DNA of 64,000 nt. Origin: Francisella sp. SYW-9. Its GTDB lineage: Bacteria; Pseudomonadota; Gammaproteobacteria; Francisellales; Francisellaceae. The notes below the pieces were generated by a model. The model had not been told where the DNA came from. It saw only the letters and a list, made by a program, of their open reading frames with translations, and did no database searches. Below are positions 1-9,974 of this stretch, piece after piece. The translations under genes were made by a program, and so were the position numbers. Location: NCBI RefSeq assembly GCF_008711465.1, contig NZ_VXKQ01000030.1:122594-186593 (forward strand), written 5' to 3'. Each line of letters starts with the position of its first letter. Position 1 is the first letter of the stretch.

Positions 1-689
1 CTTGCTCCCATCACAATAGTCTTAAAGCCATGAGATTTATAAAAATTATAAATGGCTTTGACCGAATTAACACCATCATCATCTTTAATATCAGGGAACC
101 CTACTAAATTATTTTCTTTAATTTGCCAATCAGTAATTCTGCCAACAAATGGAGATATTAAATAAACTCCTGCTTCTGCACATGCTTGAGCTTGGGCTTT
201 ATCAAAAATTAGTGTCAAATTACAATTGATACCTTCTTTTTGCAAGATTTTAGCTGCTTTTATACCTTCCCAGGTAGCTGCTATCTTTATTAACACACGA
301 CCCTTACTAATACCTTCATCTTCGTATTTTGCTATAATTTTTCTAGCATAGTCGATCGTCTCTGCTGCATTGAAAGATACTCTAGCATCAACTTCACTTG
401 ATACTTTACCATCAATAACTTCAAGTATCTTAATACCAAATGTAACTAGTATTTCTATCAATATTTCTTTAACTAATTCATCGGTATTTAAATTTGGATT
501 TTTTTCTTTAACGCTTTGAATAGTTTGCTTTGCTAAATCAGAGTATTTTTTGTCTTTTACTGCTTTCAAAATTAGACTAGGATTTGTAGTTGCATCAACT
601 GGTTTATACTTTTTTATTAATTCAAAATCACCTGTATCAGCTACTACCATAGTAACTTTCTTAAGCTGTTCTAATATTGACTGTTGCAT
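1..689 (-). CDS. tal: transaldolase, C-terminus cut by the window edge
   Basis: Transaldolase of the non-oxidative pentose phosphate pathway; it moves a dihydroxyacetone unit between sedoheptulose-7-phosphate and glyceraldehyde-3-phosphate. 229 N-terminal residues are visible of about 320 usual for the family. Family hallmarks are the VADTGD strand carrying Asp18, the TNPSLIL phosphate/active-site segment at about residues 35-41, and the Schiff-base lysine in [11 protein letters not shown] (Lys135). The start ATG reads out at 689. It lies downstream of the aminopeptidase on the same strand with a 114-bp gap, so it may have its own promoter. In Francisella tularensis the same order of transaldolase, aminopeptidase and FtlC is known. 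Confidence 0.95.
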   Translation of the reverse strand, partial: MQQSILEQLKKVTMVVADTGDFELIKKYKPVDATTNPSLILKAVKDKKYSDLAKQTIQSVKEKNPNLNTDELVKEILIEILVTFGIKILEVIDGKVSSEVDARVSFNAAETIDYARKIIAKYEDEGISKGRVLIKIAATWEGIKAAKILQKEGINCNLTLIFDKAQAQACAEAGVYLISPFVGRITDWQIKENNLVGFPDIKDDDGVNSVKAIYNFYKSHGFKTIVMGA

Positions 690-803
690 ATTCTAATAAA
701 ATTTATGTCATAATTATTAGAGTATACCGTTTGAAATATATCTAAGTAAATAAGTAATCACTATTTTTTAAGATAAATATTGAGAGAATTTATGGCTAAA
801 ATA

Positions 804-2189
804 CTAATTAGATTTATATTTATCTTTAAGCAATTCAAACATAGCTCTAGCAGCCATCATCTCACCTCCCTTAGGTTTCCCGGGAGTACTAGAAGCATTC
901 CATGCCATCATATCAAAGTGTATCCAATTTGGAGCATCATCATTTTCACCAACAAAATGCTCCATAAATAGAGCTGCTTTCACAGCTCCAGCAAATGGCG
1001 ATAAATCACAGTGAGAAATATCTGCAAACTCTGTTTTTAAGCTTTTTCTATAGCAATCTGCTAATGGTAATCTCCATACATAATCTTGCATAGATTCACC
1101 ATATTTATAAACTTCATTAGCAACTTCATTATTATTACAGAAAAAAGCTGATATCTCTGGTCCTACAGCAGCCCTAGCAGAGCCTGTTAAAGTTGAAAAA
1201 TCTATCAAATATTCCGGTTTCTTTTGAGCCTCTTCATACAAAGGTTCTACTAATATGAGCCTACCTTCTGCATCAGTATTAGTTATTTGAACAGTTGTAC
1301 CGTTTTTCATTTTAACTATATCACTAGGTCTAAATGACTTAGCATCTACAGCGTTCTCAACCGTTGGTATCACTAAACTTAAATTCACAGGTAGCTTATA
1401 CTTCATTATCATATATGCAAGACCTATTGCATTTGCTGCGCCTCCCATATCTTTTAGCATAAGAAGCATTGCTGCGGCAGGTTTTATATCTAAACCTCCT
1501 GTATCAAAAGTAACTCCTTTACCTACAATTGAAACTTTAGGATGTCTATTATCTCCCCAATTTAGCCTAACTAAACGTGGTGGACGATGACTACCTTTAC
1601 CAACACTATATATTCCCATATAGCCTTGATTTGCAAGCTCTTCACCAACAATCTCATCAAATTCAGCACCAAATTGCTTAGCTAGTTTCTTTATAGTCTC
1701 TGATATATCAGCAGGCCCCATATCTTCAGCAGGAGTTGTTATCATATCTCTTACAATATAGTTTGCTTCTACATTTATTAAAATATGTTGATATTCTTGA
1801 GGTAAAAATAATTTAATGTCTATGTCAGATACGTTTGATTTATATCTTTCAAACTTATAACACGCTAATGCAAATGCGATATAGTAAAGATTTAAATCAT
1901 GGATATCTGAGTGCTCTATATGATAATCGCCAGATGGTAACTGTGTAGGTAAATCAGCAACACTAAACATAGACTTTGATACCAAGCAGATAACTTTATC
2001 GACATTACCATCTGAGTTAGGAGCCACAAAAATAGTCTTGTTATTGTCAAACTGCTTTACAAAGTTTTGTAAAAAGCTACTTTGTTGTTTTAACCAATTA
2101 GCAAAGTTATCTTTTTTAATTAAAAAAATAGGTAAAGAGCTTGAATCCTTATCTTGTGAAAAGCAAGTCAATTTTGTTGATATATACAT
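804..2189 (-). CDS. M17-family leucyl (cytosol) aminopeptidase
   Basis: Metallo-aminopeptidase of family M17, cytoplasmic, releasing N-terminal residues from peptides. The catalytic half is clear: VGKGVTFDTGG and the following DIKPAAAM segment supply the metal and active-site lysine region, and NTDAEGRLIL carries the Asp/Glu metal ligands and the catalytic Arg. At 461 residues it is shorter than E. coli PepA (503), with a divergent N-terminal domain, so I do not give a PepA or PepB symbol. It starts 3 bp after the ftlC stop and is probably the last gene of an alaS-ftlC-aminopeptidase operon. Substrate preference cannot be read from the sequence. Confidence 0.93.
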   Translation of the reverse strand: MYISTKLTCFSQDKDSSSLPIFLIKKDNFANWLKQQSSFLQNFVKQFDNNKTIFVAPNSDGNVDKVICLVSKSMFSVADLPTQLPSGDYHIEHSDIHDLNLYYIAFALACYKFERYKSNVSDIDIKLFLPQEYQHILINVEANYIVRDMITTPAEDMGPADISETIKKLAKQFGAEFDEIVGEELANQGYMGIYSVGKGSHRPPRLVRLNWGDNRHPKVSIVGKGVTFDTGGLDIKPAAAMLLMLKDMGGAANAIGLAYMIMKYKLPVNLSLVIPTVENAVDAKSFRPSDIVKMKNGTTVQITNTDAEGRLILVEPLYEEAQKKPEYLIDFSTLTGSARAAVGPEISAFFCNNNEVANEVYKYGESMQDYVWRLPLADCYRKSLKTEFADISHCDLSPFAGAVKAALFMEHFVGENDDAPNWIHFDMMAWNASSTPGKPKGGEMMAARAMFELLKDKYKSN

Positions 2190-2192
2190 TTT

Positions 2193-3575
2193 TTATAACT
2201 CCACATCTTGATCTAAGATTAGCCAACTATTAAAGTCTTGAACTGTACTTGCTGTTAAAATACCAGCAGTTTTATAAAGACTTAAAAAACCCATGACATA
2301 ATCAAACTCAGCATTATTTAGCTGAATTAATCTTTTATAATAATCATTTAATAGTATGAAATACTGCGTAATAGTTGTTGTACCCTGTTCATATCTTTGT
2401 TTATACTTTTCATAAGCTATTCTAGCCGCCGCAACACCTTTACGTAGATTCATAACTTCTTTTCTTTTTAGCTGTACAAATCTAAATGCATACATCGCAT
2501 CATTTTCAGCAACCCGTCCTGTTTGAATCATATTAAACTCAGAAGATTGATAATCATATGCTGCTTTTTTAAGCTGAGCATAATTGGTTCCACCAGCAAA
2601 TATGTTCCAAGTTAGATTAAGCCCAAAATAAAAGGCATTTACAGTGCCTTGAGAAGGTAATACAAAATCATAAACAGGGTTACCTAATGAGCTTACTTCA
2701 TTAAACCCAGGAGAATATTTAACTTCAAAATTAATCTTTGGCATGAAAGTACCTGTAACTGACTGATAATCATAATACTTACTTTCTTTAGTATGCATAG
2801 AACCAAGGTATGAAGGATTGCTTCTCATCGCAAGCTCTTCCCAACCTTCTTCTGTATCTGGAGATGGGTTTTTAATTTTAAACTTATTGCTATATAAAAC
2901 TACATCATCCATATTATTTGTAAATTTCTGTAATTGGGCTCTAGCTACTTTTTGTTCCCTCTTTGCTGCTGCATAATCAGCCTGAGCTATATAATAGTTA
3001 GCCTTTGCTGTTTCATAATCTGCAATATCAGCAACACCTGAATCATATTTATTTTGTAACTCATTATAACTTTGTTTATTGGATTTTAAGTTATAAGAGT
3101 TGTACTGAACATTTTTTATAGCCTTTGCCAAATTAAAATAAGCATAACTAACATCATATAAGAACTGCTGATAATTTGTTCTATAGTCTTGTTGTGCAAA
3201 TTGAGCAGTCTCTTGAGCTGATTGTAGATCTTTATAAGCACCATAATCAAATAATGGTTGAGTTAATGTAACTAGCCCCTCTATTCCATTGAAGCTACCC
3301 GTACCTAAATCTCCACCATCATTTCCTTTATGCTGTAATATATCTCCAGCAGTTATCGATCCTCCAATATCTACCCTTGGTAATAATTTACCTAGCTGAA
3401 TAGCTGGACTCATTTGTTGAGAATCTAATTGATAACCAATATATTTATACTGTGGTGAATTTTTTACAGCTTGCTTAATAGTCGTAGTATAGTCAGACAC
3501 AATACCTTTAGCATAGCCAAAACTACAAAAAAATATGCCTAAAAATATTGATAAATATCTACGTGTTATTTTCAA
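2193..3575 (-). CDS. ftlC: TolC-family outer-membrane channel (FtlC-like)
   Basis: Outer-membrane efflux protein forming the exit duct of a tripartite pump or type I secretion system. A signal peptide (MKITRRYLSIFLG..., predicted cleavage near FGYA) precedes two OEP repeats rich in long amphipathic helices (roughly residues 30-215 and 245-440), the TolC alpha-barrel layout; 460 residues is normal length. Francisella has three paralogues, TolC, FtlC and SilC; the neighbourhood (aminopeptidase and transaldolase downstream, alaS upstream) matches FtlC. No inner-membrane pump or adaptor is encoded next to it, so its partner is elsewhere. It starts 4 bp after alaS. Confidence 0.85.
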   Translation of the reverse strand: MKITRRYLSIFLGIFFCSFGYAKGIVSDYTTTIKQAVKNSPQYKYIGYQLDSQQMSPAIQLGKLLPRVDIGGSITAGDILQHKGNDGGDLGTGSFNGIEGLVTLTQPLFDYGAYKDLQSAQETAQFAQQDYRTNYQQFLYDVSYAYFNLAKAIKNVQYNSYNLKSNKQSYNELQNKYDSGVADIADYETAKANYYIAQADYAAAKREQKVARAQLQKFTNNMDDVVLYSNKFKIKNPSPDTEEGWEELAMRSNPSYLGSMHTKESKYYDYQSVTGTFMPKINFEVKYSPGFNEVSSLGNPVYDFVLPSQGTVNAFYFGLNLTWNIFAGGTNYAQLKKAAYDYQSSEFNMIQTGRVAENDAMYAFRFVQLKRKEVMNLRKGVAAARIAYEKYKQRYEQGTTTITQYFILLNDYYKRLIQLNNAEFDYVMGFLSLYKTAGILTASTVQDFNSWLILDQDVEL

Positions 3576-3579
3576 AATA

Positions 3580-6177
3580 TTACTCTTTTATACTTTTATA
3601 AATGAATTCTTCAACCTCAGCTAAAGCAGTATTGATATTTGCCGAGTTACTACCACCACCCTGAGCCATATCAGGACGACCTCCACCTTTACCATCAATA
3701 TAGCCACTAAGCTCTTTTGCAATATCGCCAGCATTTATTAGTGCGGTTAAAGCTTTACTTACACCAATTACAAACTGGACTTTTCCTGAGTTTATAGTGC
3801 TTAAAACAACGACTATCTTATCATCTTTAGATTTATAATCATCTATTTTTTCACGCAAAGTTTTTACATCTACGCCTTCAATATTGGCAACTACTACAGT
3901 TTTATCACCATATTTTTGTTCTTTAATATCACTACTTGATCCTGATAATAAATCTTTCTTTAATTTAGCAATTTGTCTCTCTTGATTTTTAACTTGCTCT
4001 AATAAAGATTTAAGCTTATCAAAAACATTACTATCATTTGCCTTTAAAGACTCTTTGATAGTCGCAATTTTATTTTCCATATCAAAAGTATAATCTATCG
4101 CCTGTTGTGTAGTTATTGCTTCGATTCGCCTAACTCCAGAAGCAATACCTCCTTCTGAAATTATCTTAAATAAGCCAATATCTCCAGTACGGCTCACATG
4201 AGTACCACCACAAAACTCTATTGAGAAATCACCCATCACTATAACCCTAACTATATCACCGTACTTCTCACCAAAAAGAGCTTCTGCGCCCATATTTTTA
4301 GCTTTTTCTTGAGAGGTCTCTATAATGTTGACAGAATAATTTAGTCTAATCTGCCTATTTACCAAAGTTTCAATTTGTTGAATTTGATCTCTAGGAATAG
4401 CTTTATCATGAGTAAAATCAAATCTTAGTTTTCTTGCATCAACTAATGATCCTTTTTGCTCTGCATGATTTCCTAATACAATTTTTAAGGCTTTATGTAA
4501 CAAATGTGTCGCACTATGATTTGCAGCCACAGCTAATCTTTGATGATCATTTACTCTTGCAGTTACCTCATCATTTACACGCAAAGTTCCTTTAGAGATT
4601 TCACCTATATGTAAGATAGCATTACCAGAATTTTGCACATCTTCAACAATAAACTCTACACCAACTCCCTCAAGGATACCTTTATCACCGATCTGACCGC
4701 CAGATTCAGCATAAAAAGGAGTTTTGTCAAGAATTATAACAGCTTTTAAATGCTCTGTTAAACTATCTACAGCATTCCCACCTTGATAAATCTCAAGAAC
4801 TTTAGCATCTTCTATTAAAGTAGAGTATCCCTTAAATTCAGTTTTAACTTGTGAGCTAATTACATTGTTATAATCAATATTAAATTTACCAGCATCTTTT
4901 GATCTTTGTTTTTGCTCCTGCATTAGTTTTTGGAAAGTAGATTCATCAACTTTTAAACCTTTTTCTCTCGCCATATCTGCAGTTAAATCTAAAGGGAAAC
5001 CATAAGTATCATAAAGTTTAAAAGCAACATCTCCAGAAATCGTATTACCTTTTAAGTTTTCTATTTCTGCTTCAAATATTTTTATACCGTTCTCAATAGT
5101 TTTTAAGAAAAGCTCTTCTTCTTTTATTAAGGTTTTTTCTATAAGTTCTCTTTTTTCTATAAGCTGTGGATAGGCTTGTCCCATTTGATTAATCAACTCA
5201 TTAACAAGCTTATAAAAAAATACATCATTCGCACCTAACTTATTACCATGACGAATAGCACGACGAATAATTCTACGTAAAACATAGCCTCTACCTTCAT
5301 TAGATGGTAAAACGCCATCAGCTATTAAAAATGCGCATGAACGAATATGATCTGCAATTACTTTTAATGATGCTGAGTTATTATCAGTAGTATTTATAAT
5401 TTGCTGAGCCTTTTTGATTAGTGCCTGAAATAGATCTATATCATAGTTATTATGAACATCTTGAAGAACAGCTGCTATTCGCTCTAATCCCATACCTGTA
5501 TCAACTGATGGTCGAGGTAAATCTGTAGTACTACCATCAGCATGACGATTATATTGCATGAATACAATATTCCAGATTTCAATATATCTATCACCATCCT
5601 CTTCAGGAGTTCCTGGTAAGCCTCCAGCGACATCCTCGCCATGATCATAAAAAATCTCTGTACATGGTCCACATGGTCCTGTATCTCCCATTGACCAAAA
5701 ATTATCAGCTGTATCTATACGGATAATTCTTTCTTCGGCTAAGCCAATATAATTATGCCAAACATCAAAAGCCTCTTCATCTGTAGCATATATAGTCACC
5801 CATAACTTATCTTCAGGAAGTTTGATTTCTTTAGTCAAAAATTCCCAAGCAAACTCAATAGCTTCTTTTTTAAAATAATCACCAAAACTAAAATTACCAA
5901 GCATCTCAAAAAATGTATGGTGTCTTGCAGTATAACCAACATTGTCTAAATCATTATGTTTACCACCAGCTCTTAGACATTTCTGTACAGTTACTGCACG
6001 AGAAAAATCTTTTCTCTCAGCCCCTAGAAAAACATCTTTAAATTGAACCATCCCTGCATTTGTAAAAAGCAGAGTATCGTCACCAAATGGAATTAACGAT
6101 GAGCTTGGTTGATGAGAATGATCTTTTGACTTAAAATAATTTATAAACTTATTACGTAATTCTTTAGTAGTAATCAT
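3580..6177 (-). CDS. alaS: alanyl-tRNA synthetase
   Basis: Class II synthetase charging tRNA-Ala. 865 residues, full length. The catalytic domain begins with the typical [13 protein letters not shown] segment, followed by class II motif 1/2 region ([18 protein letters not shown]) near residue 85. The editing domain shows [12 protein letters not shown] and [12 protein letters not shown], which carry the zinc-binding His/Cys residues. The C-terminal C-Ala domain ends in the glycine-rich [12 protein letters not shown] segment. It is the first gene of the run alaS-ftlC-aminopeptidase, with 4- and 3-bp gaps. The 162 bp upstream is shared with the divergent gene at 6340. Confidence 0.98.
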   Translation of the reverse strand: MITTKELRNKFINYFKSKDHSHQPSSSLIPFGDDTLLFTNAGMVQFKDVFLGAERKDFSRAVTVQKCLRAGGKHNDLDNVGYTARHHTFFEMLGNFSFGDYFKKEAIEFAWEFLTKEIKLPEDKLWVTIYATDEEAFDVWHNYIGLAEERIIRIDTADNFWSMGDTGPCGPCTEIFYDHGEDVAGGLPGTPEEDGDRYIEIWNIVFMQYNRHADGSTTDLPRPSVDTGMGLERIAAVLQDVHNNYDIDLFQALIKKAQQIINTTDNNSASLKVIADHIRSCAFLIADGVLPSNEGRGYVLRRIIRRAIRHGNKLGANDVFFYKLVNELINQMGQAYPQLIEKRELIEKTLIKEEELFLKTIENGIKIFEAEIENLKGNTISGDVAFKLYDTYGFPLDLTADMAREKGLKVDESTFQKLMQEQKQRSKDAGKFNIDYNNVISSQVKTEFKGYSTLIEDAKVLEIYQGGNAVDSLTEHLKAVIILDKTPFYAESGGQIGDKGILEGVGVEFIVEDVQNSGNAILHIGEISKGTLRVNDEVTARVNDHQRLAVAANHSATHLLHKALKIVLGNHAEQKGSLVDARKLRFDFTHDKAIPRDQIQQIETLVNRQIRLNYSVNIIETSQEKAKNMGAEALFGEKYGDIVRVIVMGDFSIEFCGGTHVSRTGDIGLFKIISEGGIASGVRRIEAITTQQAIDYTFDMENKIATIKESLKANDSNVFDKLKSLLEQVKNQERQIAKLKKDLLSGSSSDIKEQKYGDKTVVVANIEGVDVKTLREKIDDYKSKDDKIVVVLSTINSGKVQFVIGVSKALTALINAGDIAKELSGYIDGKGGGRPDMAQGGGSNSANINTALAEVEEFIYKSIKE

Positions 6178-6339
6178 GATTTACCTTTCAAGTAGATGTG
6201 CTACAGGTTTCTTAATTAAATAAATATAAAACAGACAATATTATAAACCATTTTACTAAATAAAATAAACTCTACTGATCGCATTTAACTATAATTACAT
6301 ATATAATCTTGTCTATATCGTTATTTTAAAATCCTTAAA

Positions 6340-6819
6340 ATGAAGAAAAATAAAAAAAGTAAGATTCTAGCTATTTTAGTAACAGTGGCTATACTACTAA
6401 TAATAATTGCCTCAACAGGATATTATTTTCACCATAAATCAGTATTAAAAAAACAAGAAGAAGCGAAAAAAGCTGCTGAACTTGCAGCTATGCCTAAACC
6501 TTCAAGCTATTGTCTAATGACATATGAAATATCTACAGATAACGGAAAAACATGGACTAAAAAAATCATAAATAATGGACAGAAAACAATATATAAAGCA
6601 GAGTGTTGGAAAAAATATCTCGAAATTATGAAAGATTTTCAAGCTAAGAAAACAAAAGATGGCAACTGGATAGGTAAAACAAAAGATGGCAAACAAATAT
6701 CTAAGCCTTCTCTACAAATATCAGACCAACCTTTTGACCCAAATGCTAAACAGCCAAAACCAAAGCCTAAAGAAGATCAAATTAATGACTACGAAGCTAA
6801 CCTACAACCTTCAAGTTAA
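6340..6819 (+). CDS. hypothetical membrane-anchored protein
   Basis: 159-residue protein of unknown function. A short basic N-terminus (MKKNKKSK) precedes one hydrophobic segment (about residues 9-28), then a charged KKQEEAKKAAEL stretch, so the body is probably periplasmic and anchored by an N-in signal anchor. The soluble part has two cysteines (in SSYCLMTY and AECWKKY) that could pair, and a lysine- and proline-rich tail (QPKPKPKEDQ). The motif TDNGKTW recalls small secreted proteins of Francisella, but I recognise no domain. It is transcribed away from alaS and converges exactly on the helicase gene (stop at 6819, next stop at 6820). Confidence 0.75.
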   Translation: MKKNKKSKILAILVTVAILLIIIASTGYYFHHKSVLKKQEEAKKAAELAAMPKPSSYCLMTYEISTDNGKTWTKKIINNGQKTIYKAECWKKYLEIMKDFQAKKTKDGNWIGKTKDGKQISKPSLQISDQPFDPNAKQPKPKPKEDQINDYEANLQPSS

Positions 6820-8880
6820 TTAATTATTTGAAACTTTTTGGTGATATTTTTTTATAATTTTATTTTTTATATCTGCATTTTCTAAAGAGCTAAAATTCTC
6901 TAAATAATTCTCACTCTCAACTAAATTCCCTTCATAAAGGAATCTTAGACTATTTTTACATTTCAAGTCCTTAGGATAAGAGTTCTTTTTTATTTGATAC
7001 CATGCAGATAACCTACTTATATCATCAGCCGAAACTATAAATAGATGCTTTTTAACCCGAGTAATAGCAACATAGAATAATCTTCTCTCCTCTTCAAGGA
7101 TATCATCCGAGACTTTGGTATTTTTATCACCGAAAAACCCACCTTCTGTTACATCATGAACTACCACATAGTCCCACTCAAGACCTTTTGCCCTATGCAT
7201 TGACATTATTTGAATTTGATCTGGATCATTACTATCTTGTTGGTTTGATTTAAGATAAAGATTATGTAGTAACTCAATAAATTCAACTAATGAGCTTTTT
7301 TTACTTTTAGCAAAACTAGCTATACCATCTATAATCTGAAGCTTTGACTTACTTGAATGGGTTTCCCCTGAAACTTTAGAAATTTGCTTTTCTAAGTCTA
7401 GATTTTCCAAAATAAAGTTTATTGCCCGATCAGATTTCTTTATTCTAGTATTGTTAAAAATAGTTCTCCAACTACTGGCAACTGCTAATATATTTTTTTC
7501 TTTAAAAGGCTTATCTACTGTTTCTGTAAGATCTGCTATTGAAGTCATTGCTTGTGAGACATCTTTAGCTATTTCTTGTGCTAATTTTTGCTTAGTATCT
7601 TTTTTTAAGTATAGTGATGGATAATCTAGCATTGATTTTATAAATTCAACACGCTGTTCTATAGTATGCTTTTCAAAACCGTAACCTTTGTTAAATAACA
7701 TCAAATAGCCATATATTGCTTTAAAAAGATTCTCGCTAAAGATATTTTTATCAGCAACAACATTATATGCTAAATCATTATATAAACAGCTAAGCTCAAA
7801 AACTGTTGTCGAATTATATTTTCGCACTAATATAGCAACCTGATCTGCTTTTACACCACTATCAATCAAAGCCTTTAACTTTAAAACAACTTTATCACTA
7901 TTATCTAAAATACTAATATCTGTAGTTTTATCTTTTAGCTTAGGATATGTTATACAGAGATTATCATGACGCTTCTTATTATTAGTAATAATATTGTTTG
8001 CCATAAGAGACACCAAATCTCCATAGCGAAAAGTGTAAGATAATTTATATTGCGTTACATTTTTAAAATCTTTTTTAAATCCCTCTAACATATAGTAAGG
8101 AGTTGACCCTCGCCATTGATAGATAGTTTGATCAACATCTCCAACAGCCATTACATAGGTATTATCGCCAACCAAGCATTTTAGAAAAAACTGCTGTGCT
8201 TGATTTATATCTTGGTACTCATCGATAATTATATATGAATATAAGTTATTTGCTCGAGCCACACTTGAACTATCTTTTTCAAATAGCTTTGCTGGCAAAT
8301 ATATCATATCATCGTATGTAATTGCTTTTTGCTTTTCACATTCTTTATTAAACTCAACAAAAATTTTATCTAAAAGCTTTTTTTCTTTCGCATTTAAATC
8401 TTTTATTCTTTGATTATTTAAAGCAAGATCTGATTTAAGAAGTGAAATATACTCTTTAAAGTTCTCCACTCTTTCATTATCAATATCTTTAGTTATTTTA
8501 AATTCTTTTTGGTATAGTTTTAATAGTTTTTGGATAATACTATCAATTTCATATTCTTTAAGAATTTTTTCAATATTTACATAGCCAGCTTTAGCAAAAG
8601 CTTGTAAAAAGCTATTACCTAAAGAATGCATTGTACGAACGTTAATAAATCTAGAAATTTTAGGTTTTAAAACTTTTTTCAGTCTATTTGCAAAATCAAG
8701 TTGGGCAGACTTATTATACATTAATACCAATATTTTATTTGGCACGACTCCTTTAGATATTAAGTACTCAATTCTAGCAATAAGCGTTTGTGTCTTGCCA
8801 CTACCAGCAACAGCCGAGACTAAAGCATGCTTTTTGATATCATGGTTAATGATTTTTTGTTGTTCAGATGTATATTGCAT
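6820..8880 (-). CDS. UvrD/Rep-type superfamily 1 DNA helicase
   Basis: ATP-dependent 3'-5' DNA helicase of the UvrD/Rep/PcrA type. Motifs in order: Q-motif region and Walker A AGSGKTQTL at about residue 25, motif Ia LMYNKSAQ, Walker B IIDEYQDI, motif III GDVDQTIYQWRGS, motif V MSMHRAKGLEWDYV and motif VI RRLFYVAITRVKK. At 686 residues it is near Rep/UvrD length, yet the C-terminal part diverges from both, so I give no symbol. Its ATG directly follows the stop of the small membrane gene at 8881, so the two are co-transcribed. A repair or replication-restart role is inference from the family. Confidence 0.9.
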   Translation of the reverse strand: MQYTSEQQKIINHDIKKHALVSAVAGSGKTQTLIARIEYLISKGVVPNKILVLMYNKSAQLDFANRLKKVLKPKISRFINVRTMHSLGNSFLQAFAKAGYVNIEKILKEYEIDSIIQKLLKLYQKEFKITKDIDNERVENFKEYISLLKSDLALNNQRIKDLNAKEKKLLDKIFVEFNKECEKQKAITYDDMIYLPAKLFEKDSSSVARANNLYSYIIIDEYQDINQAQQFFLKCLVGDNTYVMAVGDVDQTIYQWRGSTPYYMLEGFKKDFKNVTQYKLSYTFRYGDLVSLMANNIITNNKKRHDNLCITYPKLKDKTTDISILDNSDKVVLKLKALIDSGVKADQVAILVRKYNSTTVFELSCLYNDLAYNVVADKNIFSENLFKAIYGYLMLFNKGYGFEKHTIEQRVEFIKSMLDYPSLYLKKDTKQKLAQEIAKDVSQAMTSIADLTETVDKPFKEKNILAVASSWRTIFNNTRIKKSDRAINFILENLDLEKQISKVSGETHSSKSKLQIIDGIASFAKSKKSSLVEFIELLHNLYLKSNQQDSNDPDQIQIMSMHRAKGLEWDYVVVHDVTEGGFFGDKNTKVSDDILEEERRLFYVAITRVKKHLFIVSADDISRLSAWYQIKKNSYPKDLKCKNSLRFLYEGNLVESENYLENFSSLENADIKNKIIKKYHQKVSNN

Positions 8881-9261
8881 TTATTCTTGTGATGATTCCT
8901 GATCTGATTGTTTAGGAGATCCTTTTTTAGGCTCAGAAAATTTTTTGTTTGAGAAGGTTCTTGTAAGTATATAGCTAAATGTTAAAACAATCTCTTTTAA
9001 AATATTAACTACAAATTTTACTAAGACTAATACTGTAACACCTAAGTATTTAATATAACTAAATATATTTATATTTGCCTTTTTATCTTTAATAAATCTA
9101 AATGGTGCAAATATAAATAAAGCTAAACTAATCATGACGATATAAGAGAAAATTGAACCAAGCAATTGCTCATACCATTGTGCAAATCTATAAAACAAAA
9201 ATAAACCAGTAGCCGTTAGAATTACTAGTAATAGAAATAAAAATAAACTTTTCTTCTTCAT
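8881..9261 (-). CDS. small membrane protein of unknown function
   Basis: 126 residues with three probable membrane segments (about 5-25, 35-55 and 70-92) and a hydrophilic, Lys/Ser/Gln-rich tail (KKGSPKQSDQESSQE) that should lie in the cytoplasm or periplasm. I recognise no family. The stop codon abuts the ATG of the helicase downstream, so translation of the two may be coupled. Its upstream side is the 375-bp region holding the inverted-repeat element. Confidence 0.7.
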   Translation of the reverse strand: MKKKSLFLFLLLVILTATGLFLFYRFAQWYEQLLGSIFSYIVMISLALFIFAPFRFIKDKKANINIFSYIKYLGVTVLVLVKFVVNILKEIVLTFSYILTRTFSNKKFSEPKKGSPKQSDQESSQE

Positions 9262-9308
9262 AGCCGCACTCCTAAAATCTTAAGTTAGATAATGATACCA
9301 TTATTTTA

Positions 9309-9582
9309 TTATAACTGAAGTTACGCACTAAATATATTTTGAGTGTTATACGTTGCGTTGAAGAACTAGGAAATAAGGTCAAGAGCTACTAGTAGCTTCA
9401 AATCTTGATAACGACGTTATTTAATGCAAATTATATCATCCAAAGGACAAAAAGCTAAGTATCATCTGACTGCGTTAGAACTTTATCACCATAGCTACTG
9501 CTATGCTAATAAAAACCTGCCTTGCATATAATACTTTGTCTTTATGCTCAAATTTATGTTTAGTGCGCAACTTCAGTTATAA
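9309..9582. mobile_element. MITE-like element with 24-bp terminal inverted repeats
   Basis: A 274-bp non-coding block bounded by 24-bp inverted repeats at 9309-9332 and 9559-9582 that differ at one position; both contain AACTGAAGTT followed by (A/G)CGCACTAAA. No reading frame of useful length lies inside. The interior carries short palindromes, for example CTACTAGTAG near 9390 and an ATAACG/CGTTAT pair near 9410. The outermost TTATAA is present at both ends and is itself palindromic, so it may be either part of the repeat or a target duplication. These are the features of a miniature inverted-repeat transposable element. The parent transposase is not in this window. Confidence 0.7.
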
Positions 9583-9636
9583 CTTGTGTTATAATCTTAG
9601 ATCAAAATTATAGAACTTAAAACTAATTTAATATTT

Positions 9637-9972
9637 ATGACTACAGACCAAAGGTTACATATTGTGACAGAAGCACTAGATGATCTAAAAGGATTAGACA
9701 TCCAAACTATAGATGTTGAGCATCTTACAGATATGATGGATAAGGTTGTCATTTGTACAGCTTCATCAACCACTCACGCTAAGGCTCTTTCAAAGAACCT
9801 TGAACAAGAACTTAAAAAGAACAAAGTCTCTATTTTAGGTATCGAAGGTGATAATAAATCTGACTGGATCTTAGTAGATACCGGAGATATTGTAGCTCAT
9901 ATAATGCTTGAAGAAACTAGAAATCTATATGCATTAGAAAAACTTTGGGACATCAAACGCACTGACAGCTAA
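9637..9972 (+). CDS. rsfS: ribosomal silencing factor RsfS
   Basis: DUF143/Iojap family protein that binds ribosomal protein uL14 and blocks subunit joining when nutrients are short. 111 residues, standard length. Recognisable stretches are LTDMMDKVVICTASSTTHAKAL early in the protein and the conserved WILVDTGDIVAHIML core followed by a LYALEKLW C-terminus. It sits 2 bp upstream of queG and is probably co-transcribed with it. The promoter must lie at or just after the right end of the inverted-repeat element, which ends 54 bp before this start. Confidence 0.94.
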   Translation: MTTDQRLHIVTEALDDLKGLDIQTIDVEHLTDMMDKVVICTASSTTHAKALSKNLEQELKKNKVSILGIEGDNKSDWILVDTGDIVAHIMLEETRNLYALEKLWDIKRTDS

Positions 9973-9974
9973 TT

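Noticed and set aside
9262..9636. Possible small RNA gene in the rsfS upstream region
   Set aside because: The inverted repeats and lack of a promoter/terminator pair are better explained as a MITE-like element.
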